NCBI GenBank assembly: GCA_030425385.1
Contig: JAUIAH010000035.1
Span: 21,014 to 85,013 of the forward strand
DNA from: Verrucomicrobiia bacterium
GTDB lineage: Bacteria > Verrucomicrobiota > Verrucomicrobiia > Verrucomicrobiales > DEV007
Direction of reading: 5' to 3'
DNA: 64,000 bases
Under the pieces are notes generated by a model. The model ran no database searches. It worked only from the letters and a program-made list of their open reading frames with translations, and was not told where the DNA came from. This document shows, one piece after another, positions 45,095 to 53,163 of this stretch; within the stretch, counting starts at the first letter, position 1, and each line of letters begins with the position of its first letter. The position numbers and the translations under genes are program-made.

Positions 45095-46375
45095 TTAGGT
45101 TGTGGTGTGCGCTTCACGCACGAGAGATTCCGTCGGGCGCATGCCCATCCATAAGAATACCGCCAGGACATTGAGTGTGGCCCCGATATAGAAGAATGGC
45201 AGGGTGGATCCGAACCAGCTTTGAAGGTAGGGAAACGCGAGGGTCGTGGCAAACGCGCCCAGATTCCCTGCCATGTTCATGGTCCCGGACACCGCCCCCG
45301 CATGGCGCCCTCCAATATCCACACAGAAGGACCATGATGGACTCAGGGTCATGTCGGCTCCAAAGATCGCCACAGTCAAGAGCGCTACCGCGCCCACAGC
45401 GGTCTCCATGTGGACCGAGAGCAGCAAGCCGCAGGCCGCCAGGGCAAACCCGATCATGGCTGGGGCGCGTCGCGAGGCCACGTGTTTGCCCTTTGCATAG
45501 AGTCGATCCACTAGCCATCCGGAGAACCAATTTCCCGCCGCACCTCCTAACAAAGGCATGGCTGCCAGCCAACTGGCTTCTCCTGAAGTGAGCCCGTAGG
45601 TGTCCTTCACATGAGTGAACAACCAGCCTAGACAGAAGAAGAAAGTGAAATTACTGCAGAAATACTGGGCCATCGTTCGGCGCATGTTTGCGGAAGCAAT
45701 GATCTTCCCAAAGGGTAATTTGCTAGACTCTCCAGCCGCCGCTTGCTGTCGATGGCTTGCAATGTGCTGCTTCTCTGCCTCGCTGACACCCCCATGCTCC
45801 AAGGGGTCATCACGGAAGAAGAGGTGCCATAACACGGCCATCACCACGCCTACCGCTCCGAGAGTGTAGAAGGCGCCTCGCCAGCCTAACCACTCGATCA
45901 ATCCTACCATCAAGGGAAAGGCTGCTGCACCGCCTAGTCGAGAGGCCGAGAAATTGATTCCCGTCACCAAGCCCCGCTCACTGACCGGAAACCACGAGAA
46001 GGTGGCCCGCGCCAGTCCGGGAAAAGCTCCCGCCTCGCCAACCCCAAAGAGGAAGCGCGTCACGAGCATGGAGACGTAGTTCCAGCAGGCCCCCGTGAGT
46101 GCCGTGAGAACAGACCACGCCGCAATGACGACGGTGAGGACGCGACGAGGACCATACTTGTCCGCAAAGATGCCCGAGGGTGTCTGGCCTAACGCATAGC
46201 CCAATGTGAAGATCGAGAGGATCCATCCGAAGAGCTTGTTCTGTTCTTCTTCTGACAGTCCCCCAAAGAACGCATCCACCACAGGTCCCTTTGCGGCGGA
46301 TATGCAGGCTCGATCAATGTAGAGCAAGAGGGAAATGAGGAAGGTCGCAACGACCAAGAGATAACGCGCACGCAT
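45095..46375 (-). CDS. MFS transporter, anion:cation symporter (sugar-acid) type
   Basis: 426 residues with 12 predicted membrane spans. The sequence has hallmarks of the ACS family (hexuronate/galactonate/glucarate porters): LLYIDRACISAAKGPVVDAF, GIFADKYGPRRVLTVVIAAW, GVGEAGAFPGLARATFSWFP, ERGLVTGINFSASRLGGA. It likely imports an acid sugar for the kinase and dehydrogenase encoded upstream. It lies 3 bp from the Gfo/Idh/MocA gene, and all cluster genes run leftward, so it is part of one operon. Confidence 0.92.
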   Translation of the reverse strand: MRARYLLVVATFLISLLLYIDRACISAAKGPVVDAFFGGLSEEEQNKLFGWILSIFTLGYALGQTPSGIFADKYGPRRVLTVVIAAWSVLTALTGACWNYVSMLVTRFLFGVGEAGAFPGLARATFSWFPVSERGLVTGINFSASRLGGAAAFPLMVGLIEWLGWRGAFYTLGAVGVVMAVLWHLFFRDDPLEHGGVSEAEKQHIASHRQQAAAGESSKLPFGKIIASANMRRTMAQYFCSNFTFFFCLGWLFTHVKDTYGLTSGEASWLAAMPLLGGAAGNWFSGWLVDRLYAKGKHVASRRAPAMIGFALAACGLLLSVHMETAVGAVALLTVAIFGADMTLSPSWSFCVDIGGRHAGAVSGTMNMAGNLGAFATTLAFPYLQSWFGSTLPFFYIGATLNVLAVFLWMGMRPTESLVREAHTTT

Positions 46376-46377
46376 GA

Positions 46378-47427
46378 TTATGATAGGGCAATGATAGGAA
46401 CAGGCTGATGCGAAGACGCCGATTCGTAGGCAGCCTCAACCAATTGGACCGACTTGAGGTAGTCCGCCGCTTCGCTTTCGAAAGGAGTCCCCGCGAGCAC
46501 GGCATCCACAAAGTGCCGCTGCACGGCGTAAACACAGTCGCCGGCAAACCCATCCGTTGACGGACGATAAGGATGCACCACGGGAGATTCTCCCAATTCC
46601 TTGATGGTGATATTCCCATCACTGGACAGATCAAGGTGCCCTTGAGATCCTTCCAGGCGCAGCGTTCCAAAGGTATAGCGCGGGTTGGACGCCAGACTTT
46701 CATTATAGCGATTCGCGTCGAGCAAGGCAGTGACTCCATTGGCGAACTCACAGAGAATCAGGGCGCTGTCTTCTCCTTTGATGACCGGATTCCGTTGCGC
46801 TGTCCGCGCGTAGATCGATTGCGGCTCGCCTAACAAATAGCGGAAGGTGTCGAGGAAATGTACGCCCGTCTCGAAGATGAACAAGCGCGGGTAGTCGCGA
46901 AAGAATGGCTGACGATCCAAGTAGGCATCCTTACCCCAGCCATCGCCCAGTCGACATTGAAAGGATAAATGATAGGGAACTCCAAGAGCTCCTTGCGTGA
47001 GGAGGTGCTTGATTTCGCGATACCAGGGCTGCCAACGCCAGTTCTCATGCACCATGAACCGCGCATCGGAGCGATTCGCCAGTTTCACCAAGGCAAGCGT
47101 CTCTTCATAGGTGGGGGCCAACGGCTTTTGGCAGATCACCGAAACACCTCGCGCTAGCGCGGCCTGACACAGCGCCATGTGGGTCTCTGGTGGCGTGATG
47201 ATGTCGACAAAGTCAGGTGATTCCGTTTCGAGCATCGCCTCAAAAGCGTCGTAGGCGTAGCTCCTCGCAATGGAGAAGTCTCGTGCCATCTTCTCCGCTC
47301 CCTCCAGGGACCGATTAACATTCGCCACGATCTCCACTTCGGGGATTCGCGTCCATGCTTCATACTGGAAACGACTAAAGTAGCCTGCACCCACACAGAC
47401 ACCGCGGAGAGGAGGTCGTGTGCTCAT
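46378..47427 (-). CDS. Gfo/Idh/MocA-family oxidoreductase
   Basis: 349 residues. The N-terminal Rossmann domain (1-120) has the dinucleotide motif GVCVGAGYFSRFQYEAW and the conserved Lys in VICQKPLAPTYEETL (usual EKP replaced by QKP). The C-terminal domain (about 130-330) carries a helix-sheet substrate site (HENWRWQPWYREIKH, FETGVHFLDTFRYL, with His in GVHFLD). It would oxidise a sugar or sugar-acid hydroxyl with NAD(P). It overlaps the DUF1537 kinase start by 4 bp and precedes the MFS transporter. Confidence 0.9.
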   Translation of the reverse strand: MSTRPPLRGVCVGAGYFSRFQYEAWTRIPEVEIVANVNRSLEGAEKMARDFSIARSYAYDAFEAMLETESPDFVDIITPPETHMALCQAALARGVSVICQKPLAPTYEETLALVKLANRSDARFMVHENWRWQPWYREIKHLLTQGALGVPYHLSFQCRLGDGWGKDAYLDRQPFFRDYPRLFIFETGVHFLDTFRYLLGEPQSIYARTAQRNPVIKGEDSALILCEFANGVTALLDANRYNESLASNPRYTFGTLRLEGSQGHLDLSSDGNITIKELGESPVVHPYRPSTDGFAGDCVYAVQRHFVDAVLAGTPFESEAADYLKSVQLVEAAYESASSHQPVPIIALS

Positions 47428-48815
47428 GCTTGCAACCTCCTCACAGACGCTAACAACGCGTTGTCATCGCCCACATTTCCCGGAAACACGACAAAGCCAA
47501 GCCCCGGAAAGCGTGTCTCCTCACCAAGACGCCAAACGGGAACCCCGGGGAGCAGTTGGCCGAGGACAGTGGCCACTTTCACTCCAAGAGCCCTCGAGGC
47601 GATGTCGCTAGAGGTGATCCCTCCTTTCGCAATGAGGAATCGTGGAGTCGCACGCAATCCCGAGACAATACGCACCAACATTTCAGACACCCGTTGCGAG
47701 ATGCGCATATTCTCCTGATCATCACGCCCTAACACCACCTCACGGCTCGTGGCGAGAACGACGTCACGCCCATTCGTGATCGTCTCGTCAATCGTCTGGA
47801 TCGCTGCGGCGATATTCTCGTTGGCGTGAGCACTTTCCTCGACGTCTAACATCACTGTCAACACGTCACTGCCTTCCTGTAAACGCTCAAGTTGCGTGGT
47901 CGATTTGGGCACGTGAGAGCCCACCACTATCAGACCACCATGACCCTGATTGAGAACGAGGTCCCTCGCTTCGAGTAGCGGCTTCTTAGGCAATCCTGCG
48001 AGGGCGCGAACGATCGACGCTGCGCTGCGTACGAGCATCTGGCCACCCCGTTCCCAATGCTGGTGCATCGCCATGGCCACCACTTCCATGTCACGCATCG
48101 TCACCGCGTTGACGACACAAACGTCTCCCCCGCGTAGCGACTCGATCATCGCACTTACGTGGGCAGGCCCTCCTTCCCGAATCATTGGCAACGAAATGGA
48201 CCGGACCTGATCGGCGCGAATCTTGCCCTTCGTCTTCTCCTCCACCCAGGATGGCAGGTGCGCATGGGAGAATCCAAAGACGGCATCCAACGCAAAGGGT
48301 GTCTCTGAAGCAGGTGTGGCATGTCCGTCCTCCACCACATAGTGAACGCCGGTGATGGTGACGCGACCGCCCTCTTCAAAGAATGGAATCAATAGGACCG
48401 GTGCGCCTTGCAGCGACAACGCTTCGGCAAGCACGTCGGTCTCCAAAGGATAGTGTCCCCGCAGCGTGGAGTCACTGCGACTGATGACTGCAAACGCCCG
48501 CCCCGTTTCCGCTTTGGCGGCAACAAGCTCCTTGGCAATGGCTCGATTGATCTCTCGAGCCTCTTCGGCAGAACAGCCCCGAGAGTTCGTCAAGATGTAG
48601 AAGAGCGGCACGTGATCGGCTAACAGTTGTCGTATATGTCCCTCTTTCCATGTGGTGATCACCGGGACGTCATGCACAGTCTGCGTTCCCGTCGGATCAT
48701 CATCCAGCACCACTAGGGTGATGCCCGATGCCAGGGCAAGTGTGCGGATGACGGGCTGGAGATTCTCCGGCCAAGCGTCTGGTATTCCTTCTAACAATGT
48801 GTCTATGCGGGGCAT
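47424..48815 (-). CDS. Four-carbon acid sugar kinase family protein (DUF1537)
   Basis: 463 residues from ATG 48815. The N-terminal acid-sugar-binding domain begins ITLVVLDDDPTGTQTVHDVP, the family hallmark, with FYILTNSRGCSAEEAREINR and VISRSDSTLRGHYPLETD. The C-terminal nucleotide-binding domain includes GLIVVGSHVPKSTTQLERL and LIAKGGITSSDIASRALGVK. DUF1537 kinases phosphorylate D-threonate, L-threonate, D-erythronate or similar acids. It lies 2 bp after the isopropylmalate-type dehydrogenase gene, so the two should act in one pathway. Confidence 0.9.
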   Translation of the reverse strand: MPRIDTLLEGIPDAWPENLQPVIRTLALASGITLVVLDDDPTGTQTVHDVPVITTWKEGHIRQLLADHVPLFYILTNSRGCSAEEAREINRAIAKELVAAKAETGRAFAVISRSDSTLRGHYPLETDVLAEALSLQGAPVLLIPFFEEGGRVTITGVHYVVEDGHATPASETPFALDAVFGFSHAHLPSWVEEKTKGKIRADQVRSISLPMIREGGPAHVSAMIESLRGGDVCVVNAVTMRDMEVVAMAMHQHWERGGQMLVRSAASIVRALAGLPKKPLLEARDLVLNQGHGGLIVVGSHVPKSTTQLERLQEGSDVLTVMLDVEESAHANENIAAAIQTIDETITNGRDVVLATSREVVLGRDDQENMRISQRVSEMLVRIVSGLRATPRFLIAKGGITSSDIASRALGVKVATVLGQLLPGVPVWRLGEETRFPGLGFVVFPGNVGDDNALLASVRRLQA

Positions 48816-48817
48816 GG

Positions 48818-49894
48818 CTACAGTTGATTCAGGATTGCGTCGGTCATGTGCTCCGTGGACAATGTCCCCTTCATGTCTGGAGTCCGGTTCTCTGGATTTG
48901 CCAGCGCGGCGGCGACCGCGTCTCGTATGGTGTGGCCATCCGTTCCCGGCAGCCAGTCTAACATCATGGCCACCGAGAGGATCATCCCCACGGGATTGGC
49001 AATGCCTTTGCCCGCGATGTCGGGAGCTGTCCCGTGCGCCGGTTGGAAGACCGCGCATCGGTCGCCGATGTCCGCCGAAGGAGCCATCCCCATCCCTCCA
49101 ATCAATCCAGAGGCAAGGTCTGACAGAATGTCGCCAAACATGTTCTCCGTCACCATCACGTCGAAATCACCCGGTCGTTGGACAAGGAAGAGAGCTGCGG
49201 CGTCCACGTAGACACGTTCCGTTTCCACATCCGGATAAGACTGCGCCACCTCATCAAAGATTTGCCGGAGGAATACCATCGACGGGAGTACATTGGCCTT
49301 GTCTACCAAAGTCACCTTCCGCCGCCGCGTCCGCGCCAGATCAAATGCTGCCCGAAAGAGACGTTCGCTCCCTTGGCGGGTGATCCGCATGACATCGCGC
49401 ACTTCTTGGTCGTCCTCCACCGCAGCGGATAGACGCGCTGAGAATAGGCCTTCTGTACTCTCTCGCACAATCACGAAATCAATCTCTCCCACCGCATACT
49501 CACGCAGCGGTGAATCGTCTTGATGATAAAGATAGGTGGGACGCAGACCCGCATACAGTTCGAACTGCTCTCGCAGATCGATCTGCGGAGTGAGTTCTTT
49601 CCCATCGGGTAAACGAACCTCAGGCAGCCCCATTGCCCCCAGCAAGACCGCATCTGCCCGAGCGCAGGTGTCCACCGTCTCCTCAGGTAGGGCGCTTCCA
49701 CTGCGCAGATATTCTCCAGCACCGGCGGCACATTCCACGAGCTGGAAGCAGACCTCGCCATCTCGGCTGGCTTCGTAGGCCTGCAAGACACGCAAACACG
49801 CCGCCATCACATCGACCCCGATGCCGTCGCCAGGAAGCACGGCGATCTCATAGGTCTTCGGAGAGGAGGGAGTACGAGGGTCAACGGAAGCCAT
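48818..49894 (-). CDS. Isocitrate/isopropylmalate/tartrate-type beta-decarboxylating dehydrogenase
   Basis: 358 residues from ATG 49894; an upstream extension (49984) lacks homology-like features. Motifs: YEIAVLPGDGIGVDVM, FVIVRESTEGLFSARLSAAV (substrate Arg and Glu), TLVDKANVLPSMVFLRQIF (Lys/Asn), DILSDLASGLIGGMGMAPSA (metal Asp), FQPAHGTAPDIAGKGIANP (NAD site). The family oxidises and decarboxylates 2-hydroxyacids. LeuB, tartrate or D-malate dehydrogenase are possible; the neighbours (DUF1537 kinase, MFS, oxidoreductase) argue against leucine synthesis and for acid-sugar breakdown. In known DUF1537 pathways this slot is PdxA2, a distant relative. Confidence 0.88.
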   Translation of the reverse strand: MASVDPRTPSSPKTYEIAVLPGDGIGVDVMAACLRVLQAYEASRDGEVCFQLVECAAGAGEYLRSGSALPEETVDTCARADAVLLGAMGLPEVRLPDGKELTPQIDLREQFELYAGLRPTYLYHQDDSPLREYAVGEIDFVIVRESTEGLFSARLSAAVEDDQEVRDVMRITRQGSERLFRAAFDLARTRRRKVTLVDKANVLPSMVFLRQIFDEVAQSYPDVETERVYVDAAALFLVQRPGDFDVMVTENMFGDILSDLASGLIGGMGMAPSADIGDRCAVFQPAHGTAPDIAGKGIANPVGMILSVAMMLDWLPGTDGHTIRDAVAAALANPENRTPDMKGTLSTEHMTDAILNQL

Positions 49895-49986
49895 GGTGTT
49901 GGCGACGAGCCTAAACCCATCCGCGAATCCCTGTCTTTGGGCATTTCCACAAAAGTCTTGTGAGTTTGCCGCATGAACGGCCAAGC

Positions 49987-51579
49987 CTATTGATAGGCGT
50001 CTAACATTGCTTTCAGGTCATTCAAGGTGTTTGCTTCCTCCGGCGGTTTGTCCACCCGCCAGCGCTCGATCCGAGGAAAACGCAGGGCAATTCCAGACTT
50101 ATGGCGAGGAGATTTCTGAATGCCTTCGAACGCGATCTCCATGACCAATTCAGGTTCCACACGACGCACCGGTCCAAATCGCTCAAGCGTGTTGCGTTTG
50201 ACCCAATGATCCACCTTGCGAATCTCAGCATCCGTGAGGCCGCTATACGCCTTTGCAAAGGGAACGAGTTCCCCATCTTCCCAGACACCGAAGGTGTAAT
50301 CGGTGTAGAGATTTGCGCGTCGCCCATGACCACGCATGGCGTAAATCATGACGGCATCAATGGTGAGCGGATCAATCTTCCATTTCCACCAGTCGCCCTT
50401 CTTCCTTCCCACCCGATACGGGGATTCCCGTCGCTTGATCATCAGACCCTCACATTTCAGCGGACGGCTGTTCTCCCGCTCCTTGCGAAGCTCTTCCCAG
50501 CTATGATCGCTGAGGAGCGGTGAAAGCTTGAGGATGGGATTCTTCCCTACCTGGTCGACCAAATGCTCCAGGAGAGTGCGTCGTTCAAATTGGTGGCGCT
50601 CGCGCACGTCTTCTCCGTGCGCCTCCAAGAGATCGTAGGCCATGAACGTGACAGGTGCCTTCGCGAGCACCGCTTTCGTCACCTTCTTCCGTCCGATCCG
50701 CGTCTGCAGGACCGCGAAGGGAAGCGGAGCGGATTGGGACCATGGCAGGATCTCGCCATCCAGCACCGTGCCATTAGGTAAGAGGGATACCAATGGGTGC
50801 AATTCAGGGAACTTGTCCGTCATCAATTCTTCGCCTCGGCTCCAAACGTGGAGGGTGCCGCTTCGAACAATGACTTGGCCCCGGATCCCATCCCACTTGC
50901 GTTCAATCATCCAATCGGAAGGCTCGCCGAGATCTTCAGGTTCACCGTCTAAGGGTGATGCTAGATAGAATGGGTAAGGACGACTGTGCGCTGCCGCGTC
51001 ATTCTCCGCAAAGAGGAGATCATCATAGGTCGTCGAATCAGGCGTCCAGTCGCCCATCAAACGATAGGCCAAGGCGTCCTCATCAACACCAGAGTGGCGG
51101 CTCAGTGCTCGAGTCATGAGCTTCTGAGAAACCCCCATTCGGAAGCCACCAGTGATCAATTTGTTAAAGATGAATCGCTCCGTTCGACCCAGTTGCCGCC
51201 ATGCCGCTTCGACCCGCATCCGTTTGTCGGATTCGTCGAGATCTTTGAGACTGCGAATGGTTTCAATCCAATCGGTTAGACTCCGATCCGATTCCGATTC
51301 CGGCTCAGGGAGAATCAGGGCGATGGATTCCGCCAGATCACCGACCACCGAATAACTTTCTTCAAATAACCAATCAGGAATGCGGCCCAATGCGGCCGCC
51401 CACAGGCGCAATTCCTTTGTGGATACGGAGCGTTTGGGGCGTCGCGAACTCAGAATGGCAATCGTCCACAGCTTGTCATGGTCGGGCGCTCCGTTGAAAT
51501 ACCGCACAAGCGCGTCGACTTTCTTGAGCGTGCTCGTTGTTTGATCCAGCGCCGCGAAGAGTTCGGCAAAGCGCTTCAT
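49987..51579 (-). CDS. ATP-dependent DNA ligase
   Basis: 530 residues. An N-terminal helical DNA-binding domain (1-195) is followed by the nucleotidyltransferase core, with adenylated Lys228 in MIERKWDGIRGQ, then LDGEILPW, FMAYDLLE, CEGLMIKRRESPYRVGRKK and KWKIDPLTIDAVMIYA, and an OB-fold (about 425-530, FAKAYSGLTDAEIRKVDHWV). The type is the bacterial ligase that occurs with an MBL-fold exonuclease, sometimes also with Lhr helicase and a phosphoesterase. Its start overlaps the exonuclease stop (ATGA), so both are co-translated. A repair function is expected. Confidence 0.95.
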   Translation of the reverse strand: MKRFAELFAALDQTTSTLKKVDALVRYFNGAPDHDKLWTIAILSSRRPKRSVSTKELRLWAAALGRIPDWLFEESYSVVGDLAESIALILPEPESESDRSLTDWIETIRSLKDLDESDKRMRVEAAWRQLGRTERFIFNKLITGGFRMGVSQKLMTRALSRHSGVDEDALAYRLMGDWTPDSTTYDDLLFAENDAAAHSRPYPFYLASPLDGEPEDLGEPSDWMIERKWDGIRGQVIVRSGTLHVWSRGEELMTDKFPELHPLVSLLPNGTVLDGEILPWSQSAPLPFAVLQTRIGRKKVTKAVLAKAPVTFMAYDLLEAHGEDVRERHQFERRTLLEHLVDQVGKNPILKLSPLLSDHSWEELRKERENSRPLKCEGLMIKRRESPYRVGRKKGDWWKWKIDPLTIDAVMIYAMRGHGRRANLYTDYTFGVWEDGELVPFAKAYSGLTDAEIRKVDHWVKRNTLERFGPVRRVEPELVMEIAFEGIQKSPRHKSGIALRFPRIERWRVDKPPEEANTLNDLKAMLDAYQ

Positions 51580-52610
51580 GAAGAATCCTCCTCCGCAGCC
51601 TCGTTCACCGTTCCTTCACCGATCTCGGATAGCTCGCCTTCAAATTGAGTGTCCAACGCGTGAGCATCATAACCTTGCTCCCGAAGGTAACGCGAAAAAA
51701 TATGGGTATATCCGTGAGTCACATAAATGTGAGACGCCTCCGTCAACCGAATCGTTTCCAACAATTCATCCCAGTCCGCATGATCGCTCATCACGAATCC
51801 GCGGTCCACCGATCGGCGTCGCCGAGGCCCGCGTAGACTCATCCATCCACTGCAAAGGCCAATGCTCATCGGCATGAATTTCTTGGCCCAGGGACTCCCC
51901 GTCCCGCCTGGTGTCGAAATCACCAAAGCTTTCCGATAGACCTCTTTCGCCTCTCGACCAGTCACGCGCTCACTCGGTTTCAGGTCGATGCCTTGTTCGC
52001 GAATCACCGCATTCACATTCTCCACCGCTCCGTGGGTGAACACGGGTCCAATATGGTGATCAACGCCTTGCAAAATACGCTGCGCCTTGCCTAGCGCATA
52101 TCCCGCAATCACGGAACAAATGCCCTGATCGGCATTGCGCCGCCACCAGTCGTTGATTTCAGTAAAGGTCTCCGCTTGCGGCTTCCACTTATAGACAGGC
52201 AGCCCAAAGGTGCTTTCAGAGATAAAGTGGTGGCAGCGAACGGGCTCGAACGGTGTGGCAATGCCATCGTCCGCCAATTTGTGATCACCACCGACCACCC
52301 ATATCTCTCCTCCATACTCCAATCGAATCTGAGCGCTCCCGATGATGTGACCCGCGGGGTGAAAACTGACGGTCACTCCATTAATCAGGCGTCTCTCTCC
52401 ATACCGAATCGTCTCAAGATGGACCTTCCCTAGCCGATGCCGTATCACAGGCGCAGCAAGATCCGTGCATAAATAATGTTCATTCCCATATCGGCTATGA
52501 TCCGCGTGGCCATGCGTGATCAAAGCGCGTGCCGCCGGCCGCCACGGATCCACATAGAATCCCCCATGCTCGCAGTAGATCCCATTCTCGTTGAAGGTGA
52601 CTAGCGGCAT
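51576..52610 (-). CDS. Ligase-associated MBL-fold DNA exonuclease
   Basis: 344 residues from ATG 52610. The metallo-beta-lactamase core shows HGHADH (His33, His35, Asp37, His38), FHPAGHIIGSAQIRLEYGG, VVGGDHKLADDGIATPFEP and FVMSDHADWDELLETIR, with the C-terminal THGYTHIFSRYLREQG beta-CASP-like end. Family members are two-metal DNA nucleases paired with ATP-dependent ligase. It is coupled to the ligase gene by ATGA overlap. Lhr helicase and the usual phosphoesterase are not in the window. Confidence 0.93.
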   Translation of the reverse strand: MPLVTFNENGIYCEHGGFYVDPWRPAARALITHGHADHSRYGNEHYLCTDLAAPVIRHRLGKVHLETIRYGERRLINGVTVSFHPAGHIIGSAQIRLEYGGEIWVVGGDHKLADDGIATPFEPVRCHHFISESTFGLPVYKWKPQAETFTEINDWWRRNADQGICSVIAGYALGKAQRILQGVDHHIGPVFTHGAVENVNAVIREQGIDLKPSERVTGREAKEVYRKALVISTPGGTGSPWAKKFMPMSIGLCSGWMSLRGPRRRRSVDRGFVMSDHADWDELLETIRLTEASHIYVTHGYTHIFSRYLREQGYDAHALDTQFEGELSEIGEGTVNEAAEEDSS

Positions 52611-52621
52611 AAAACGCTGAT

Positions 52622-52978
52622 TCAGTGCGCCCGAGGAAGCGTGAAGCAAAAAGTCGCGCCTGCCCCCTCCTCCGACTCCACCCAGATGCGACCATCATGA
52701 CGCTCAATAACCTGCTTGCAGAAACCGAGCCCAATCCCCGTTCCCTCCACATCGCCATCAGGATTCAAACGATGAAAAATCTCAAAGACCTGTTCATGCA
52801 CATCTGGATGAATCCCAATGCCATTGTCCGCAACGGCAAAGCGAATCTTTGCCGCATCATCGGGATCACCCTCGGCGGAAATCCGAATCTGAGGCGAGTT
52901 CTGGCCTCGATACTGAATCGCATTGCTAATCAAGTTCTGAAAGACATGCTGAAGCTGAACGGGCAATGCGACGTAATT
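52622..52978 (-). pseudogene. Histidine-kinase ATPase-domain fragment (probable bacteriophytochrome remnant)
   Basis: The open frame holds only the HATPase domain: LQHVFQNLISNAIQYRG, VADNGIGIHPDVHEQVFEIF, GTGIGLGFCKQVIERHDGRI and GATFCFTLP. The sensor, PHY/GAF and HisKA parts are missing; an in-frame TAA lies just upstream (52979-52981) and no ATG starts it. The end is intact and lies 12 bp after the exonuclease gene start region. Upstream is a fragment that reads like a heme oxygenase N-terminus, so a deletion removed the middle of a bphO-bphP operon. Confidence 0.7.
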
Positions 52979-52989
52979 TTATGGAATAA

Positions 52990-53079
52990 GGAAATCAATA
53001 AATCAATGATCGATTCCAAATCTCGGTGGAGCCCCTTGGTTTCAGACCGTAGGCGATCTAAAGCTGTAGCTGACGTCAT
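52990..53079 (-). pseudogene. Possible heme oxygenase N-terminal fragment
   Basis: From ATG 53079 about 30 residues (SATALDRLRSETKGLHRDLE then IIDLLIS) resemble the remembered start of bacterial heme oxygenases (LR..T..LH..LE..LDLL). The frame then runs into unrelated sequence and stops at 52930, overlapping the kinase fragment in another frame. Heme oxygenase supplies biliverdin to bacteriophytochrome, and bphO commonly precedes bphP, matching the order here. Support is modest because the fragment is short. Confidence 0.4.
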
Positions 53080-53163
53080 AGGCTGGCGATCATAACAGGT
53101 TCGCGTGATCATCCAAGTGAGATAAGTGAGATAGAAGGTCTTTCGACCGAGTCGAGCGCCTGG

